From Novosphingobium sp. PhB165 (GTDB taxonomy: Bacteria; Pseudomonadota; Alphaproteobacteria; Sphingomonadales; Sphingomonadaceae), in the NCBI RefSeq assembly GCF_004341845.1, contig NZ_SLVB01000001.1, positions 1,054,001 through 1,118,000 on the forward strand: a DNA stretch of 64,000 bases. The letters run 5' to 3'. The notes below the pieces were generated by a model. The model did not search any database. It worked only from the letters and a program-made list of their open reading frames with translations, and was not told the DNA's origin. Positions 1 through 8,395 of the stretch are shown one piece after another. A program made the position numbers and the translations under genes. How positions within the stretch are numbered: the first letter of the stretch is position 1; each line of letters begins with the position of its first letter.

Positions 1-2
1 CG

Positions 3-179
3 ATACGCTTCCCGATCGCCGGGCGCGACCGCACGGGGCTCGCTTTTCTGGCGAATTGGGACAAGTCGGACGACCGCTTGCGCATCTGTTCCGATGCCAC
101 GCACAGCTACGTCGAGCCTGAGGCTCAGGACTGGTTGTTCAGGCAGGTTTTGGAAATACTGCGAACCACTGCGCACTGA
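3..179 (+). CDS. C-terminal fragment of a probable alpha/beta hydrolase (5' end outside window)
   Basis: An open frame runs from the window edge to a TGA at 177-179 and gives the last 58 residues of a protein. The tail reads ...ICSDATHSYVEPEAQDWLF..., which matches the place where alpha/beta hydrolases carry their catalytic His (a short strand, then D-A-T-H-S-Y, then a terminal helix). Nucleophile and acid would lie outside the window, so the family is an inference from the last 30 residues only. It is followed by a palindromic repeat and faces the 3' end of trxB, so the two genes converge. Confidence 0.5.
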   Translation: MRFPIAGRDRTGLAFLANWDKSDDRLRICSDATHSYVEPEAQDWLFRQVLEILRTTAH

Positions 180-233
180 CGCTTCGAGCGTCAATGCGCA
201 GCCTTCGAACGCAGGGTTCACCTCACATCCCTC

Positions 234-321
234 CGTCGCCCCCGCGAAGGCGGGGGTCCCGCTTCCTTCTCTCCACGTCGCGAGAAAAAGCGGGGTCCCC
301 GCCTTCGCGGGGACGACGGGG
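234..321. repeat. Dispersed palindromic repeat, inverted pair
   Basis: Two copies of a roughly 30-bp element containing CCCCGCGAAGGCGGGG lie in opposite orientation (about 234-264 and 293-321) between two convergent 3' ends. Each copy is itself a hairpin. A related pair lies at 26021-26117 and a single compact copy at 11426-11453, so this is a family of intergenic REP-like elements. It could also act as a bidirectional terminator here. Confidence 0.8.
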
Positions 322-414
322 TTTTATATTCGACGCTGATACTTGGAGTGTTGCGTGTTTGGTATTCAGGTGGGAGAGCCGTCTTCGAGCCGCTCTCCCT
401 TCCCGATCAGATAG

Positions 415-1383
415 TTACGCCTCGACCTTAGCAGCTTCTGCGAAGTCACGGTGGGCAAGGTAGCGCTCGGCATCGAGCGCGGCCATGCAGCCGGTGCCGG
501 CAGCCGTGATCGCCTGGCGATAGGTATGGTCCATGACGTCGCCGCAAGCGAAGACGCCCGGAATTTCGGTCTTAGGCGTGCCCGGTTCGACCAGCAGGTA
601 GCCGGTCTCATCCATCGGCAGCTTGCCCTTGAACAGTTCGGTCGCCGGAGCATGGCCGATGGCGACGAAAGCGCCGTCTGTAAGGATTTCGCTCTGCTCG
701 CCGGTCTGGGTGTCGATCAGAGCCAGCGCGCGCAGGTCGCCGTTCTCGCCTTCCATGAAGCGCTCGACGCGCTTGTTCCACACGACCTTGATCTTCGGGT
801 TGGCGAAGAGGCGGTCCTGCAGGATCTTCTCGGCGCGAAGGCTGTCGCGGCGGTGGATCAGGGTCACTTCGTCCGAGTGGTTGGTGAGGTAAAGCGCTTC
901 CTCGACAGCGGTGTTGCCGCCGCCGATCACCACGACCATCTTGCCGCGATAGAAGAAGCCGTCGCAAGTGGCACAGGCGGAAACCCCCTTGCCCGACAGT
1001 TCCTGCTCACCCGGAACGCCCAGCCACTGCGCCTGCGCGCCAGTGGCGATGACCAGCGTATCGCCTTCGTAGACGTCGCCCGAATCGCCCACGGCGGTGA
1101 ACACCGGGCCCTTGAGATCGACCGAGGTGATCACGTCGTACATCATCCGCGTGCCGACATGGACGGCCTGCGCCTCCATTTCCTGCATCAGCCAGGGGCC
1201 CTGGATCACTTCGCGGAAGCCGGGATAGTTCTCGACATCGGTGGTGATGGTCAGCTGGCCGCCCGGCTGAAGACCCTGCACCACAATGGGTTGCATGCCT
1301 GCACGCGCACCGTAGATCGCGGCGGACAGGCCACCGGGGCCGGAGCCGATAATGAGCATGCGGGTCTTGTGCGTGGTCGCCAT
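415..1383 (-). CDS. trxB: Thioredoxin-disulfide reductase
   Basis: Cytosolic flavoenzyme that passes electrons from NADPH through FAD and a redox-active disulfide to thioredoxin. The 322-residue length is normal for the low-molecular-weight bacterial type. An FAD-binding GSGPGG lies at residues 13-18, the active-site CATC at 137-140, an NADPH-binding GGGNTA at 154-159, and a C-terminal FAD motif (GVFACGDV) near 285. The gene stands alone: it converges with the hydrolase fragment and diverges from the hydrolase starting at 1559. No thioredoxin gene is adjacent. Confidence 0.97.
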   Translation of the reverse strand: MATTHKTRMLIIGSGPGGLSAAIYGARAGMQPIVVQGLQPGGQLTITTDVENYPGFREVIQGPWLMQEMEAQAVHVGTRMMYDVITSVDLKGPVFTAVGDSGDVYEGDTLVIATGAQAQWLGVPGEQELSGKGVSACATCDGFFYRGKMVVVIGGGNTAVEEALYLTNHSDEVTLIHRRDSLRAEKILQDRLFANPKIKVVWNKRVERFMEGENGDLRALALIDTQTGEQSEILTDGAFVAIGHAPATELFKGKLPMDETGYLLVEPGTPKTEIPGVFACGDVMDHTYRQAITAAGTGCMAALDAERYLAHRDFAEAAKVEA

Positions 1384-1558
1384 TTACGAAGCCTCCGGCC
1401 TATATCTCTTGAAATTGATTTCGTGAAAATCGTCGGGGCGCGAGATAGGGCCAAGCCCCCCGGTTTGCCAAGCGTTTCGGGCCTCATCGAAATACTTGAT
1501 CCCCGCAAATCATCGCTTCGTCGCAGTTGACCTTATCTCCGTGGCAGATCACGCTTCG

Positions 1559-2440
1559 ATGATGGACAGCCAACTCGGACCTACCTCGAACCGCTTCGTA
1601 TCGCAGCGCCTGCGCCTCAACTATGTCGATTGGGGCAATGCGGAAGCGCCGCCACTGATCCTCCAGCACGGCGGGCGCGACCATTGCCGCAGCTGGGACT
1701 GGGTGGCCGAGGAACTGCGCCGCGACTGGCACGTGATCTGCCCGGACTTGCGCGGTCATGGCGATTCCGAATGGTCGCCCGAGGGGCATTACGGCATGGA
1801 CGCGATGGTCTACGACTTCGCGCAGCTCGTGCACACGCTGGGTTACGACAAGGTCACGATCATCGCCCATTCGCTGGGCGGCGGGATCACCACGCGCTTC
1901 GCCGGGATGTTTCCCGAGAAGGTGGAGAAGTTCGTCAATATCGAGGGCCTCGGCCCCCCGCAGCATATCCGCCGCCAGATGGAGGAGCGCGGCGCGGGCG
2001 AACGGCTGCGCCAGTGGGTGGACGACAAGCGCCGTGCCTCGGGCCGCACGCCGCGCAAATATGCGACCCGGCGCGACGCCTATCAGCGCATGAAGGAGGA
2101 AAATTCCTTCCTCACCGACGAGCAGGCCCGCCACCTCACCATCCACGGCACCAACCGTAACGAGGACGGCACCTGGAGCTGGAAGTTCGACAATTACGTG
2201 AACATCTGGTCGGTTTCCGACATGCCCACCAGCGATGTGATCGCCCTGTGGCAGGCGATCACCTGTCCGATGCTGATGCTCTGGGGCAAGAACAGCTTCT
2301 CGCAGAGCCCGGCCACCGACGGCCGCGTGGACTATTTCCCGTCGGCTGAACTGATCGAGTACGAGAATGCCGGCCACTGGCTGCACCACGATCAGTTCGA
2401 CCGTTTCATGACCGATGTGAAAACCTTCCTCGCCCGCTGA
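1559..2440 (+). CDS. Alpha/beta hydrolase
   Basis: Single-domain alpha/beta hydrolase of about 293 residues. The oxyanion region (LQHGGRDH) follows the first strand, the nucleophile elbow is AHSLGGG, and the catalytic His lies near the C-terminus in NAGHWLHHDQ. The frame is open from 1496, but homology to typical family N-termini (about eight residues before RLRLNYVDWG) favours the ATG at 1559, or the adjacent ATG at 1562. Neither has a clear ribosome binding site. The substrate cannot be told. It lies divergent from trxB across about 175 bp and is monocistronic. Confidence 0.85.
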   Translation: MMDSQLGPTSNRFVSQRLRLNYVDWGNAEAPPLILQHGGRDHCRSWDWVAEELRRDWHVICPDLRGHGDSEWSPEGHYGMDAMVYDFAQLVHTLGYDKVTIIAHSLGGGITTRFAGMFPEKVEKFVNIEGLGPPQHIRRQMEERGAGERLRQWVDDKRRASGRTPRKYATRRDAYQRMKEENSFLTDEQARHLTIHGTNRNEDGTWSWKFDNYVNIWSVSDMPTSDVIALWQAITCPMLMLWGKNSFSQSPATDGRVDYFPSAELIEYENAGHWLHHDQFDRFMTDVKTFLAR

Positions 2441-2506
2441 ATTCTTCCCGCGTCTTCAGCCAAAATCGCATTCGCGATCAGGCCCACGTTCCTCTTGCGA
2501 TCCTCG

Positions 2507-2526
2507 CATAGCTGATACTAACTATG
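2507..2526. promoter_or_regulatory. Inverted repeat CATAG-N10-CTATG, candidate operator of the efflux operon
   Basis: A perfect 5-bp inverted repeat spaced by 10 bp lies 61 bp upstream of the first efflux gene, inside a locally AT-rich stretch where a -10 box would sit (TATGCT at 2524-2529). Size and position suit a MarR- or TetR-type repressor dimer. No regulator gene is next to it, so the cognate protein is unknown. Confidence 0.3.
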
Positions 2527-2587
2527 CTTACTATCTGTGCCCCCGAGTCTCTCGTCCGGGAGCCGAGGGGCACGCGAAGGAACCAGA

Positions 2588-3697
2588 ATGAACGCGGAAA
2601 CCTCGATCGTGGCCGAAGACGAAGGCGTCTCGGTTCCCTCCGCCCGCCGCAAGCCCTTGCGCGCGGTGCTGATGCTGGCGGGTCCGCTGATCGTGCTGAC
2701 CGGAGCCGGATGGTTCTATCTCTCCGGCGGGCGCTACGAGGAAACCGACAATGCCGCGCTCCAGACCGGCATGGTCGCGATCAGCCCGAATGTGGCCGGC
2801 ACCGTGGTCGACATCGCGGTCCGCGAGAACGAGCATGTCCGCAAGGGACAAGTGCTGTTTCGCATCCGTCCCACCAACTTCACGGCCGCTGTTGATTCCG
2901 CCGAGGCCGAGCTTGCCAAAGCCCAGACCGACGCCGCCTCGCGCCGCGCCGATTATCAGGAAGCGCTGACCCAGGTCTCCGCGGCCCAGGCCCGTCACGA
3001 TTTCGCCATGGGCGAGGCCTCGCGGCAGAAGTCGCTGACCGGCGAGGGCATTTCCTCACGCGCCCAGTACGAACAGGCCTCGACCGAGGCGCGCACGGCG
3101 CTTCAGGCCATTGCCGCCGCCGAAGCGCGCGCCGAGAGCCTCCGTGCCGGTCTCGCCGGGCATGTCGAGGGCGATACCTCTGCGCTTCCCGACGTGCGCA
3201 AGGCGGCCGCCAAGCTGGCGCAGGCACGCATCGACCTTGCCGATACCGAAGTCCGCGCGCCACAGGACGGCATCGTCACCCGCGTCAACCAGCTTCAGGT
3301 CGGCAACTACGTATCACCCGGCCGCGCGGTGTTCATGCTGACCGGGCTCAATTTCTGGGTGCAGGCGAACTTCAAGGAAGACCAGCTGCGCTACATGCGC
3401 GCCGGCCAGCCGGCGACGGTAACGCTGGATGCGTTCCCCGATCATGCCTTCAAGGCCCATGTCCAGAGCTTCAGCCCCGGGACCGGATCGAGTTTCTCGG
3501 TGCTTCCGGCCGAAAATGCCACGGGCAACTGGGTGAAAGTGGTGCAGCGCCTGCCGGTGCAGGTCACGCTGGACGAACCGGCGGGCAACCTGCCGCTCGG
3601 CGCGGGCCTGAGCGCCAGCGTCAAAGTCGATACCGGCCACGAACGCCACCTCTTCGCCGCCGATACCTCGTCCAATTCCGCCGCGCGCAAACCCTGA
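2588..3697 (+). CDS. HlyD/EmrA-family efflux periplasmic adaptor
   Basis: Membrane-fusion subunit of a tripartite efflux pump. One transmembrane helix (about residues 25-42) anchors a periplasmic body with a lipoyl-like half motif (GTVVDIAVRENEHVRKGQVLF), a long alpha-hairpin of heptad-like Ala/Glu/Gln-rich sequence (about 95-200), the second lipoyl half (VRAPQDGIVTRVNQLQVG) and a beta-barrel. The 369-residue length fits EmrA. The start chosen is the ATG at 2588 because AAGGA lies at the right spacing. An upstream in-frame ATG at 2537 lacks one. It is first in an operon with the MFS pump and the outer-membrane channel. Confidence 0.9.
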   Translation: MNAETSIVAEDEGVSVPSARRKPLRAVLMLAGPLIVLTGAGWFYLSGGRYEETDNAALQTGMVAISPNVAGTVVDIAVRENEHVRKGQVLFRIRPTNFTAAVDSAEAELAKAQTDAASRRADYQEALTQVSAAQARHDFAMGEASRQKSLTGEGISSRAQYEQASTEARTALQAIAAAEARAESLRAGLAGHVEGDTSALPDVRKAAAKLAQARIDLADTEVRAPQDGIVTRVNQLQVGNYVSPGRAVFMLTGLNFWVQANFKEDQLRYMRAGQPATVTLDAFPDHAFKAHVQSFSPGTGSSFSVLPAENATGNWVKVVQRLPVQVTLDEPAGNLPLGAGLSASVKVDTGHERHLFAADTSSNSAARKP

Positions 3698-3701
3698 GCC
3701 G

Positions 3702-5252
3702 GTGCGGATGCCGCCGGTGCCCGCAGCGCCCTCCCCCTATCCGTCGCCGTTGCAACGGCTGCTGATCACAATCCCCTGCATGTTGGCCTCGACCATGGTC
3801 GCGGTGGACATAACCATTGCCAATGTCGCCCTGCCGCACATGCAGGCCAGCCTTTCCGCCTCGCAGGAACAGGTGCTCTGGGTGCTGACCAGCTACCTTG
3901 TCGCCAGCGCCATCGCCACGCCGCTCAGCGGCTGGCTGGCCGGGCGCGTGGGACGCAAGAACGTGATGCTGTTCTCGGTCGCCGGGTTCACGCTGGCCTC
4001 CGCGCTCTGCGGGCTTGCCACCGATCTCCAGACGATCATCCTCGCCCGTTTCCTGCAAGGCGCTTGCGGAGCGGGCCTGGTCCCGCTCAGCCAGGCGATC
4101 CTCCTCGACATCAATCCGCCTGAAGAACACGGCAAGGCCATGGCGATCTTCGCGCTCGGCTCCATGGCCGGGCCGATCATCGGACCAACGCTGGGTGGGT
4201 GGCTGACCGACGCGCTGACGTGGCGCTGGGTCTTCTTCATCAACCTTCCGTTCGGCGCCCTGTCTTTCCTGGGCATGCTGGCATTCCTGCGCCGCCGTCC
4301 GAGCCGATTGCAGACGCGGTTCGACCTGCTGGGCTTCGTGCTCGTCTCCGTTGCGCTGACAACGCTGCAACTGATCCTCGACCGCGGCGAGCACCTCGAC
4401 TGGTTCGATTCCGGAGAAATCCGGATCTACGCCCTGATCTGCGGGCTCGCGAGCTATCTCATGGTCGTGCATATGGCCACCGCGCGCGATACCTTTATCC
4501 GGCCCGGCCTGTTCAAGGACCGCAACTTCGCGATCGGCTCGATCTTCTCGATGATGATCGGCGTAGTCGCCTTCGCGACGATCCCGATGATCGTGGTGAT
4601 GACTCAGTCGCTGCTCGGCTACTCGGCACTACAGGCGGGCTTCATCAGCCTGCCCCGCGCGATCGGCACGCTGACATCGATGCTGTTGGTCTCGCGCCTG
4701 CTCAAGTACGTGGACACCCGCGCGGTGATCGTCACCGGGCTCGTACTCATGGGCTCGGGCATGCTGATGTATTCGCATGTCGACCTTTATGTGGACCAGC
4801 GCACGTTGGTTTTCGCGGGGCTTGTGCAAGGGCTGGGCAGCGGGATGATCTTCGTGCCGCTATCCGTCATCGTGTTCTCGACGCTCGATCCGGCCTTGCG
4901 CAACGAAGGCGCGGCGATCTTTGCGCTCACCCGCAATGTCGGCAATGCTGTCGGCATCTCCGCGATCCAGTACGAATATCTCCACTTCATCGCCCAGTCG
5001 CAAAACGACCTCGTCCAGCACGTACGGCCTGATAATCCCATGTTCGTCTGGGCGCGGCCCGATTTCGACTTCGGATCGCAGCAGGCCATGAGCGCGATCT
5101 ATGGCGAAATTTCGCGGCAGGCGACGATGGTGGGCAATATCACACTGTTCCATTTCGTATTCGTGTTGACCCTTTGCCTGATCCCGCTCGTGCTGCTGAT
5201 GCGCGTGCGCAAGGTCGAGGCGGACACCCATACACTGCCCATCGGGGAATGA
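3702..5252 (+). CDS. EmrB/QacA-type MFS drug transporter (DHA2, 14 TMS)
   Basis: Proton-driven inner-membrane exporter of the DHA2 family, about 516 residues with fourteen predicted hydrophobic segments. Motif C-like sequence (LGSMAGPIIGPTLGG) and motif A-like sequence (GWLAGRVGRKNVM) are visible, as is the N-terminal VAVDITIANVALPHM typical of EmrB. Translation starts four bases after the adaptor stop. The GTG at 3702 and the ATG at 3708 are both possible. With its neighbours it would expel hydrophobic compounds across both membranes. The actual substrate is unknown. Confidence 0.92.
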   Translation: MRMPPVPAAPSPYPSPLQRLLITIPCMLASTMVAVDITIANVALPHMQASLSASQEQVLWVLTSYLVASAIATPLSGWLAGRVGRKNVMLFSVAGFTLASALCGLATDLQTIILARFLQGACGAGLVPLSQAILLDINPPEEHGKAMAIFALGSMAGPIIGPTLGGWLTDALTWRWVFFINLPFGALSFLGMLAFLRRRPSRLQTRFDLLGFVLVSVALTTLQLILDRGEHLDWFDSGEIRIYALICGLASYLMVVHMATARDTFIRPGLFKDRNFAIGSIFSMMIGVVAFATIPMIVVMTQSLLGYSALQAGFISLPRAIGTLTSMLLVSRLLKYVDTRAVIVTGLVLMGSGMLMYSHVDLYVDQRTLVFAGLVQGLGSGMIFVPLSVIVFSTLDPALRNEGAAIFALTRNVGNAVGISAIQYEYLHFIAQSQNDLVQHVRPDNPMFVWARPDFDFGSQQAMSAIYGEISRQATMVGNITLFHFVFVLTLCLIPLVLLMRVRKVEADTHTLPIGE

Positions 5253-6697
5253 CCTTGCGCAAGACCGCTACCCTTCTTCCGCTCCTGCTCTGCGCCGCCT
5301 GCACGACGGTAGGGCCGAACTATGCGCCACCGGCCCAGCCCTCGGCCGAAGCCGGTTATGGCGCCGCATCGCACGAACAGGCGGCGCTCGGCGATGCGGC
5401 GCAGGCCGATTGGTGGAAGGCCTTCGGCAATCCGGATCTCGACACGCTGGTGGCCCGCGCGCTGGCGGGCAACCACTCGCTCGCGGCCTCGCGCGCGACG
5501 CTGGAGAAGGCCCGCCAGCAGGTCGCCGCCGTGGCCGGACGCCAGCTGCCGCAGGTCGACGCCAATGCCCGCGCCGAATATCAGCGCGTCAACCTCGCGG
5601 CGTTCGGCCTTTCCAGCGATTCCCAGTTTGGTTCGATCCCCAATCCGAAGTTCGACCTCTATACGCTGGGCGGGGGTGTCAGCTACGATCTCGACTTGTT
5701 CGGCGGCACCCGCCGCGCACTTGAACGGGCCGGCGCTCAGGCCGAAGCCGAAACCCGCGCGACCGAAGCCGCGCATCTGATGATCGCCGCACGCGTGGTG
5801 GGTCAGGTCCTCGCCATCGCCGCGCTCAATGACCGCCTTGCCACCGAAAAGGCCCTGATTGCCGAGGATGAGCGCAACGTCTCGCTCACCCAGAAGCGCG
5901 AACATGCCGGCGAAGGCACCGGCGTCGAGGTTCTGAGCGCCCAGGGCCAACTCGCCAACGACCTTGCGGACGTGCCCTCCGTCGAGCAGCAACTGGCCGA
6001 AGGCCGGGCGATGCTGGCGGTACTGCTGGGCATCTCGCCAGCGGAACTGGGTGCAATCGGGTTCGGGCTCCAGGCCTTCACGCTGCCCGCCAGCGTACCC
6101 GTCGCCCTGCCCTCGGCGCTCGTTCATTCCCGCCCCGACATCCGCGAAGCCGAGGCGCAGCTTCATGCCGCCGTTGCAGGCGTGGGTGTCGCCACGGCCA
6201 ATCTCTATCCCGACATCACGCTGGGGGTGACCTCAAGCCAGTCGACGTCCGAGCTGGACAAGATGTTCAGCAACAAGTTCAATGCCTTCGACATCTTCGC
6301 CGGGCTTTCCGCGCCGATCTTCCACGGCGGCACGCTCAAGGCCGAAAAGCGCGGGGCAGAAGCCGAAGCCCGCGCAGCTGCTGCACAGTATCAGGAGGTC
6401 GTTACCGAGGCATTCGGGCAGGTTTCCGGCCTGCTGGCGGCTCTGGGCAATGATACGCGCGAACTCGCCGCGCGCGAGACGGCGGCGCAAGTTGCCGACC
6501 ATTCGCTGCGGCTATCGCGCCGGAGCTTCGAAGTCGGCAACAGCGGCGTGTTGCAAGTGCTGGATTCGGGCCGTTCCTACCAGCATGCCCAGTTGGCGCT
6601 GGTGGATACGCGCGCGCGTCAGTTCCAGAACGTCGCCCGGCTCTACGCCGCCACGGCCGGTGGCTGGGTGCCCGCGCCGCCGGTCGCCGCGCGCTGA
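5249..6697 (+). CDS. NodT-family outer-membrane efflux lipoprotein
   Basis: TolC-like channel of the tripartite pump. A signal peptide ends in the lipobox LLLCAAC, with the lipidated Cys near residue 17, followed by VGPNYAPP, the hallmark N-terminus of the NodT/OprM group. Two repeated outer-membrane-efflux domains follow over about 480 residues. The ATG at 5249 overlaps the transporter stop (ATGA), showing translational coupling. The frame is open further upstream, but only this start gives a signal peptide. Alternative substrates of RND type cannot be excluded, but the gene order argues for the EmrAB partner. Confidence 0.93.
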   Translation: MTLRKTATLLPLLLCAACTTVGPNYAPPAQPSAEAGYGAASHEQAALGDAAQADWWKAFGNPDLDTLVARALAGNHSLAASRATLEKARQQVAAVAGRQLPQVDANARAEYQRVNLAAFGLSSDSQFGSIPNPKFDLYTLGGGVSYDLDLFGGTRRALERAGAQAEAETRATEAAHLMIAARVVGQVLAIAALNDRLATEKALIAEDERNVSLTQKREHAGEGTGVEVLSAQGQLANDLADVPSVEQQLAEGRAMLAVLLGISPAELGAIGFGLQAFTLPASVPVALPSALVHSRPDIREAEAQLHAAVAGVGVATANLYPDITLGVTSSQSTSELDKMFSNKFNAFDIFAGLSAPIFHGGTLKAEKRGAEAEARAAAAQYQEVVTEAFGQVSGLLAALGNDTRELAARETAAQVADHSLRLSRRSFEVGNSGVLQVLDSGRSYQHAQLALVDTRARQFQNVARLYAATAGGWVPAPPVAAR

Positions 6698-6709
6698 ATG
6701 CCACCCGTT

Positions 6710-6913
6710 TCAGGACAACAGGTAGCAGCCCAGCAAGACCCAGCAGGCAATGCACATCGCCACCGCGATAGTTAGCGAACGAACATCCCGTCCCTGGCGA
6801 TTTCCGTCTCGTTCCGCACTACCCAGCGCCAATTCCGGCCCGGGAATCATCATTCCAATGGCCGAATCGAGACGGCGTTCGAAGCGGACAATCTTTTCGT
6901 CGGCAATCTTCAT
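6710..6913 (-). CDS. Small membrane protein, 67 aa, unknown function
   Basis: A short reading frame convergent with the efflux operon. The first 45 residues are charged and the C-terminus is a single hydrophobic helix (SLTIAVAMCIACWVLLGCYL), giving a tail-anchored topology. GAGAGG sits about eight bases before the ATG, which supports real translation. I do not recognise the family. Confidence 0.6.
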   Translation of the reverse strand: MKIADEKIVRFERRLDSAIGMMIPGPELALGSAERDGNRQGRDVRSLTIAVAMCIACWVLLGCYLLS

Positions 6914-7136
6914 CCACGCATCCTCTCTCGTGCGCGGGCGCGACCGGAGGGCTTTTGCCCCCTGTTCCTTTTCCGGACCGCCCCCGCGACTCCCTTATCG
7001 CCCGACTTTTTGACGTGGCGATCCGAAGCCAATGGCCTCATCGGGGATGCTATCAGATAGATGTCTTCCTGCAACGCCTCTCCATTCCGGCACTTCCGCG
7101 TGGATTGACCGGGCCGGCAATGGCATAGGGCCCATC

Positions 7137-7520
7137 ATGACTGGCCGTTTTCCTCAACTCTCGATCCGATCACGGCTTCTGTGCGGTGAGGAAATCGCCA
7201 TGGGCCCGGGCAAGGCCGACCTGCTTGAGGCGATCCGCGCGCATGGCTCGATCTCTGCTGCGGCGCGGGCGATGGACATGAGCTATCGCCGTGCCTGGCT
7301 GCTCGTCGACGCGATGAATCGCTGCTGGGCGCAGCCGCTAGTGGCCACTTCGCCCGGCCGCGCGGGTGGCTCCGGCGCGCAGCTCACCGAGGCGGGGGAG
7401 ACGATTCTGGCCCATTACCGCGCCCTGGAGCAGCGAATCGAGCAAGCCGCGGACAATCCCGACACTGCCGCGCTCGCGGCCCTGCTGCGCCCGATTCCGA
7501 CCGAGCGGCAAGAGCACTGA
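7137..7520 (+). CDS. ModE-like winged-helix regulator (DNA-binding domain only)
   Basis: A 127-residue protein equal to the N-terminal LysR-type winged helix of ModE: ...LLEAIRAHGSISAAARAMDMSYRRAW..., then LTEAGETIL. Full-length ModE continues with two molybdate-binding Mop domains, which are absent here. The ATG at 7137 is chosen because the Mop-less family starts about 12 residues before RSRLLCGEEI. It lies 79 bp upstream of modA in the same direction, so it very likely controls modABC. A possible binding site is at 7561-7577. Confidence 0.85.
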   Translation: MTGRFPQLSIRSRLLCGEEIAMGPGKADLLEAIRAHGSISAAARAMDMSYRRAWLLVDAMNRCWAQPLVATSPGRAGGSGAQLTEAGETILAHYRALEQRIEQAADNPDTAALAALLRPIPTERQEH

Positions 7521-7560
7521 ACCGTACCTGAAGGTGCCCTAGGCAAGACCTGCGCGACCA

Positions 7561-7577
7561 TATACAGCCGGATACAG
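7561..7577. promoter_or_regulatory. Candidate ModE-type operator upstream of modA
   Basis: TATAC-N7-TACAG matches eight of ten positions of the E. coli ModE consensus TATAT-N7-TAYAT and lies 23-39 bp before the modA start. It also forms a direct repeat, ATACAG-CCGG-ATACAG. It sits between the regulator gene and modA, as expected for Mo-responsive control. Confidence 0.4.
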
Positions 7578-7599
7578 TTGTTTCGGGAGGTATTTGAAG

Positions 7600-8370
7600 A
7601 TGCTTAGGCTTCGCGCCCTGTTCCTGCCTGTCCTGCTCCTTCTTGCCTCGCTCTGTTCGCCTGCCATGGCCCAGTCCGACGGCCCGCTGGTGCTTGCCGC
7701 CGCGAGCCTTCAGGAAGCGATGAACGCCGCCGCCGATGGCTGGGCCGCCAAGGGCCATCCGCGCCCGAAGATTTCCTTCGCCGCATCCTCGGCGCTGGCC
7801 CGCCAGATCGAGGCCGGGGCGCCCGCCGACATCTTCGTATCCGCCGACGAGCCCTGGATGGACGAAGTTCAGGGCAAGGGCCTGATCCGTAACAAGACGC
7901 GCGTTTCGTTCCTCACCAACAGCCTCGTGCTGGTGGCACCGAAGGGCAATGCGCAGAACATCGCCATCAAGCCCGGCTTCCCGCTGGCCCGCGCGCTCGG
8001 CAACGGGCGGCTCGCGGTGGGCGATCCGGCGGCGGTTCCGGCAGGCATCTATGCCAAGCAGGCGCTGACCAATCTGGGCGTGTGGGATTCGGTAAAGGAC
8101 CACCTCGCCCCGGCCGAGAACGTGCGCGCCGCGCTGGCTCTCGTCGGACGCGGCGTGGCCCCGCTCGGCATCGTCTATGCCACCGATGCCCGCGCCGAAC
8201 CCGCCGTGCGCGTGGCCGGTGTGTTCCCGGCCAATTCGCACGCCCCGATCAGCTATCCGGTGGCCGTGCTGACCGCCTCGCGCCACCCGGATGCGGAAGG
8301 CTTCCGCCGCTTCCTGCTCTCGGGCGAAGGCAAGGCCCTGTTCCGCCGCTTCGGCTTCGGCACCAAGTAG
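7600..8370 (+). CDS. modA: Molybdate ABC transporter, substrate-binding protein
   Basis: Periplasmic oxyanion receptor for the ModABC importer. A signal peptide ends near ...CSPAMAQS (about residue 25). The mature protein begins VLAAASLQEAMN, then AASSALARQIEAGAPADIFVSAD, both ModA signatures whose Ser and Ala backbone contacts bind MoO4/WO4. Length 256 is normal. GGGAGG at 7585-7590 supports the ATG at 7600 over a TTG at 7594. It is followed by modB after 25 bp. Confidence 0.95.
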   Translation: MLRLRALFLPVLLLLASLCSPAMAQSDGPLVLAAASLQEAMNAAADGWAAKGHPRPKISFAASSALARQIEAGAPADIFVSADEPWMDEVQGKGLIRNKTRVSFLTNSLVLVAPKGNAQNIAIKPGFPLARALGNGRLAVGDPAAVPAGIYAKQALTNLGVWDSVKDHLAPAENVRAALALVGRGVAPLGIVYATDARAEPAVRVAGVFPANSHAPISYPVAVLTASRHPDAEGFRRFLLSGEGKALFRRFGFGTK

Positions 8371-8395
8371 CCGGCCCTAAGTACACGAGGGCCGC

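Noticed and set aside
451..1530. Long open frame antisense to trxB
   Set aside because: Caused by the high GC and codon bias of trxB. It has no motif, and the opposite strand has an unmistakable enzyme.
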